DNA of 9,180 nt. It comes from Pseudomonadota bacterium. GTDB taxonomy: Bacteria > Pseudomonadota > Alphaproteobacteria > Rhizobiales > Hyphomicrobiaceae. Below the pieces are notes generated by a model. It ran no database searches, was not told where the DNA came from, and was given only the letters and a program-made list of their open reading frames with translations. Every line of letters starts with the position of its first letter. The stretch's first letter is position 1. The stretch spans positions 1 through 9,180 of the forward strand of contig JAEYYQ010000276.1 of NCBI GenBank assembly GCA_023428365.1, given 5' to 3'. Below, piece after piece: positions 6,844 through 9,180 of the stretch. A program made the translations under genes and the position numbers.

Positions 6844-6893
6844 CAAAGACCGCTATTGACCAGAACCGACAATCCCCCACGCCCCATTGGCTC

Positions 6894-8036
6894 CTAGCGC
6901 ATAAGCTCCCGGGCAATGATGAGGCGCTGGATTTCGCTCGTACCCTCGACGATCTGGAGCACCTTGGCTTCACCAAGCAGGCTGGATACGTCGAACTCTT
7001 CGAACACGCCATAGCCGCCGTGCGCCTGCACGGCAATATCGGCTATTTCGCTCGCCATCTCGCTTGCGAACAATTTCACCATAGAGGTCTCCGTGCGGAA
7101 CGGACGGCCCTCGTCGACGATGCATGCAGCATTTCGCACCATCAGCTCGGCGGCGTGGATCTTTGTGGCAGCATCCGCCAGCGGGAAGGCCAAGCCCTGG
7201 TTGGACAGGATAGGCGCCCCCCCAACCTTGCGGTTCGCGGCGTAGTCCCGCGCGAGGTCCAATGCTTTGCGCGATAAGCCAAGTCCGGTGGCGGCAACGA
7301 GAATGCGACCGATAGACAGTGTGGTGAGGATCTGCTTCAGCCCATCTCCGCGATTGCCGACCATGTTGGCCTTCGGGATACGGCATTCATCCAGATACAG
7401 CTCGACGGAGTCGGCGATGCGCCAGCCGATTTTGCGACCGGCTTTGCCGACCCGGAAACCAGGCGTGCCGACCGGCACCACGAAGGTTGAGAGACCTTTC
7501 GCGCCTTTCTCCGGATCGGTGACGGCGATGATGGTGGATAGGCCGTGGAGCGGTGTGCCCGCGTTAGTGGAGAAGATCTTTGATCCGGTGAGGACGTAGT
7601 GGTCGCCATCCTCAACGGCACGGGTTCGCGTTGCCGCAACATCCGAGCCACCGTGGGGCTCGCTCACACCGAAGGACGCAATCATCTCCCCCCGGCAGAG
7701 CGGCGCGAGCCACTGCTGCTTGAGCTCCGGCGATCCATACCGCGCAATGACTGACATCGGTGCGCTATTGCACAGATAGATCGCTGCAAAACCCGGTTCG
7801 ATACGCGCCAATTCCTCCGCAACGATGGAGGCGCCTCGCGTCCCCATGCCTCCGCCATCGTATTCCGGATCGTAAGCCGTACCCATGAAGCCGAGATCCA
7901 GAAACTCCTTCACGAGCTCAGTGGGAAACTCATGACGATCCGCAAATGGTTTGATGCGAGGTTTCAGTGCCTCCTGGCAAAATGCCTCAAGGCTCGATTT
8001 CAGAAGGGTTTCATCTTCATTCAGATCGAGCAGCAT
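6894..8036 (-). CDS. Acyl-CoA dehydrogenase family protein (FAD-dependent)
   Basis: Soluble flavoenzyme that oxidises an acyl-CoA to the trans-2-enoyl-CoA, passing electrons to electron-transfer flavoprotein. At 380 residues it has standard length: an N-terminal helical domain, a middle beta domain carrying the signature GVSEPHGGSDVAA at 123-135, and a C-terminal helical domain. The catalytic base is probably E364 in VEGTSEIQR; most relatives have Y rather than V before it. The second family signature begins normally as QAHGGYGVFEEFDV but then reads SSLLGEAK, where most members have an Arg and an R-D pair. RKVGGAP also replaces the usual RxxFGxP. Fold and FAD binding still look intact. The start ATG has GAGAGGA 4 nt upstream. 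It lies 88 bp downstream of dctM on the same strand, suggesting it works on an acid imported by that transporter. Substrate chain type is not predictable. Confidence 0.93.
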   Translation of the reverse strand: MLLDLNEDETLLKSSLEAFCQEALKPRIKPFADRHEFPTELVKEFLDLGFMGTAYDPEYDGGGMGTRGASIVAEELARIEPGFAAIYLCNSAPMSVIARYGSPELKQQWLAPLCRGEMIASFGVSEPHGGSDVAATRTRAVEDGDHYVLTGSKIFSTNAGTPLHGLSTIIAVTDPEKGAKGLSTFVVPVGTPGFRVGKAGRKIGWRIADSVELYLDECRIPKANMVGNRGDGLKQILTTLSIGRILVAATGLGLSRKALDLARDYAANRKVGGAPILSNQGLAFPLADAATKIHAAELMVRNAACIVDEGRPFRTETSMVKLFASEMASEIADIAVQAHGGYGVFEEFDVSSLLGEAKVLQIVEGTSEIQRLIIARELMR

Positions 8037-8051
8037 GGTGTCCTCTCAGAA

Positions 8052-8069
8052 ATTGTATCACTTGCAAGT
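8052..8069 (-). promoter_or_regulatory. Palindrome and possible -10 element upstream of the acyl-CoA dehydrogenase
   Basis: ACTTGCAAGT (8060-8069) is a perfect 10-bp palindrome. On the minus strand it is followed two bases later by TACAAT (8057-8052), a good -10 match. No convincing -35 lies 16-18 bp further up, and the -10 is only 15 nt from the ATG, so a transcript from it would have a very short leader. The TTGCAA core echoes the arms of the repeat upstream of tctC, which may be coincidence. Confidence 0.2.
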
Positions 8070-8086
8070 CGGCTGAGATGGGAAAC

Positions 8087-8106
8087 AGCACGCATTCATA
8101 CGTGCT
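8087..8106 (-). promoter_or_regulatory. Hairpin between dctM and the acyl-CoA dehydrogenase gene
   Basis: AGCACG, an 8-nt loop (CATTCATA), then CGTGCT: a 6-bp perfect stem 18 nt after the dctM stop. On the minus strand it is followed by GTTTCCC, too few T residues for a confident intrinsic terminator. It may partly terminate the dctM transcript or protect its 3' end, which would set different levels for the two genes. Confidence 0.3.
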
Positions 8107-8124
8107 CCGCCATCGTTCCTGCTC

Positions 8125-9180
8125 TCAATTCGATTGCGCGGGAAGCCACATGGCAATTTGCGGAAATGCGATCACAGTCAGTAGGGCGATGACCTGGATG
8201 GCTACGAAGGGAGCGACGCCGATAAAGATGTCGCTCAGCTTAACCTCCGGCGGTGCGACGCCTTTCAGGTAGAATGCGGCTGGTCCAAAGGGCGGCGTGA
8301 GATATGAGATCTGCATGTTCATGCAGAACAAGATGCCAAACCACACCGGATCATAGCCGAGGTCTTTAATAATCGGCACGAAAATGGGCATCGTCAGCAG
8401 CGCGATTCCAATCCAGTCGATGAAGCATCCCAGGACCACCAGGATGCCCATCATGAACAAGAGCGTGCCAAGCGGACCGAAGTTGAGATCCAGAATCTCG
8501 CCCCGCAGGAAATCCGTACCGCCGGCCAGCGTATAAATGCCGACAAGCGCAGAGGCGCCGAAGAAGATCCATGTCACCATGGCAACCGTCCGGCCGGTCT
8601 GGACAACGGAATGGCGCAGGTTGGCGTAGGTAAACTGGCGGTTCACGAAGAGGATGATGAGAGCACCCAGCGTCCCGAGAGCACCTATTTCGGTCGGTGT
8701 TGCGATCCCCGTGTAAAAGCAGACCATTATGAATGCAATGAGCAGCATCGGGGCAATGAGCTGCCGCATTTCGATGATGCGCTGAGCAAACGGCACGTCG
8801 TATTCACTGGCTTTGGGAGGTGGCGCCAGTTCCGGCCGTTGCCAGCAGATGAAGACGACATAAATCGAATAGAAGACTGCGAGCAGCAGGCCTGGGCCGA
8901 CGGCTGCCATAAACAGCTGGCCAATCGAGACCTGGGCCACGAGACCATAAACGATCAAAACGACCGACGGTGGAATCATCGAGCCGAGCGATCCGCCTGC
9001 GCAGATCACACCACTGACCAGTCGCTTATCGTAGCCGCGCCGAAGCATGGCTGGCAGACAGACGAGACCGAGCGTAACGATCTCGGCACCGATCACACCA
9101 ACCATGGCGGCCATGATCGTAGCCGCAACGATGGTCGCAACGCCCAGCCCGCCGGGAATGCGCCCGACCAGCAGATGCAG
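8125..9180 (-). CDS. dctM: TRAP transporter large permease DctM (N-terminus cut by window edge)
   Basis: Large membrane subunit (12-TM class) of a tripartite ATP-independent periplasmic transporter. With the small DctQ subunit and a DctP-type binding protein it imports organic acids using the sodium gradient. The frame is open to the right edge, giving 351 residues; the family is about 425-460, so roughly 80-110 N-terminal residues are missing. The internal ATG at 9114 is not the start, because the upstream codons read LHLLVGRIPGGLGVATIVAA, matching the conserved GRLxGGLxxAT region. Other marks are GGSLGSMIPPSVVLIVYG (the G-x-L-G-x-x-IPPS signature), TGIATPTEIGALG, a WIGIALLTMPIFVPI stretch, and LTPPFGPAAFYLKG near the C-terminus. 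Many hydrophobic helices are visible. The expected dctQ and dctP would lie beyond the right edge. The substrate is unknown. Confidence 0.94.
   Translation of the reverse strand: MHLLVGRIPGGLGVATIVAATIMAAMVGVIGAEIVTLGLVCLPAMLRRGYDKRLVSGVICAGGSLGSMIPPSVVLIVYGLVAQVSIGQLFMAAVGPGLLLAVFYSIYVVFICWQRPELAPPPKASEYDVPFAQRIIEMRQLIAPMLLIAFIMVCFYTGIATPTEIGALGTLGALIILFVNRQFTYANLRHSVVQTGRTVAMVTWIFFGASALVGIYTLAGGTDFLRGEILDLNFGPLGTLLFMMGILVVLGCFIDWIGIALLTMPIFVPIIKDLGYDPVWFGILFCMNMQISYLTPPFGPAAFYLKGVAPPEVKLSDIFIGVAPFVAIQVIALLTVIAFPQIAMWLPAQSN

Noticed and set aside
6655..6893. Search for a tRNA or small RNA gene in the helicase/dehydrogenase gap
   Set aside because: No cloverleaf, CCA end, T-loop consensus or hairpin followed by a T-run could be found.
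6743..7036. Minus-strand frame of 97 codons overlapping the end of the acyl-CoA dehydrogenase
   Set aside because: Out-of-frame shadow inside the conserved C-terminal region of the dehydrogenase; Arg/Ser/Cys-rich with no motif.

Overview
The window looks like chromosomal DNA of a high-GC alphaproteobacterium. Gene content and protein style point to the Hyphomicrobiales, perhaps near the Bradyrhizobium/Afipia/Rhodopseudomonas group; that placement is inference from recalled family resemblance, not from a search. It holds seven convincing protein genes, two of them cut by the window edges. I see no rRNA, tRNA, insertion sequence, CRISPR array or prophage gene.

Layout. Positions 1-2799 (minus strand) carry a complete-looking tripartite tricarboxylate transporter (TTT) operon transcribed tctC-tctB-tctA: a periplasmic Bug-type binding protein, the small membrane subunit and the large membrane subunit (C-terminus off the left edge). 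A 328-bp divergent intergenic region (2800-3127) separates it from a plus-strand 14-TM DHA2-type MFS exporter (3128-4609). This region contains a perfect 8-bp inverted repeat about 70-90 bp upstream of tctC and a second, imperfect one close to the exporter start. The exporter converges on a minus-strand DEAD-box RNA helicase with a C-terminal DbpA-type RNA-binding domain (4663-6654). Beyond a 239-bp gap lies a minus-strand pair: a TRAP-type large permease (dctM, N-terminus off the right edge) followed 88 bp downstream by an acyl-CoA dehydrogenase (6894-8036).

How they fit together. Two unrelated binding-protein-dependent carboxylate uptake families (TTT and TRAP) lie within 9 kb. The acyl-CoA dehydrogenase sits downstream of the TRAP permease on the same strand. 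This suggests scavenging of organic acids, with the TRAP substrate perhaps activated to a CoA thioester and then oxidised. The MFS exporter and the helicase are probably independent transcription units. The window is largely ordinary metabolic and housekeeping sequence. The points worth a second look are regulatory (inverted repeats, a hairpin inside the tct operon) and an unusual C-terminal motif in the acyl-CoA dehydrogenase. I did not find convincing evidence of a novel system.
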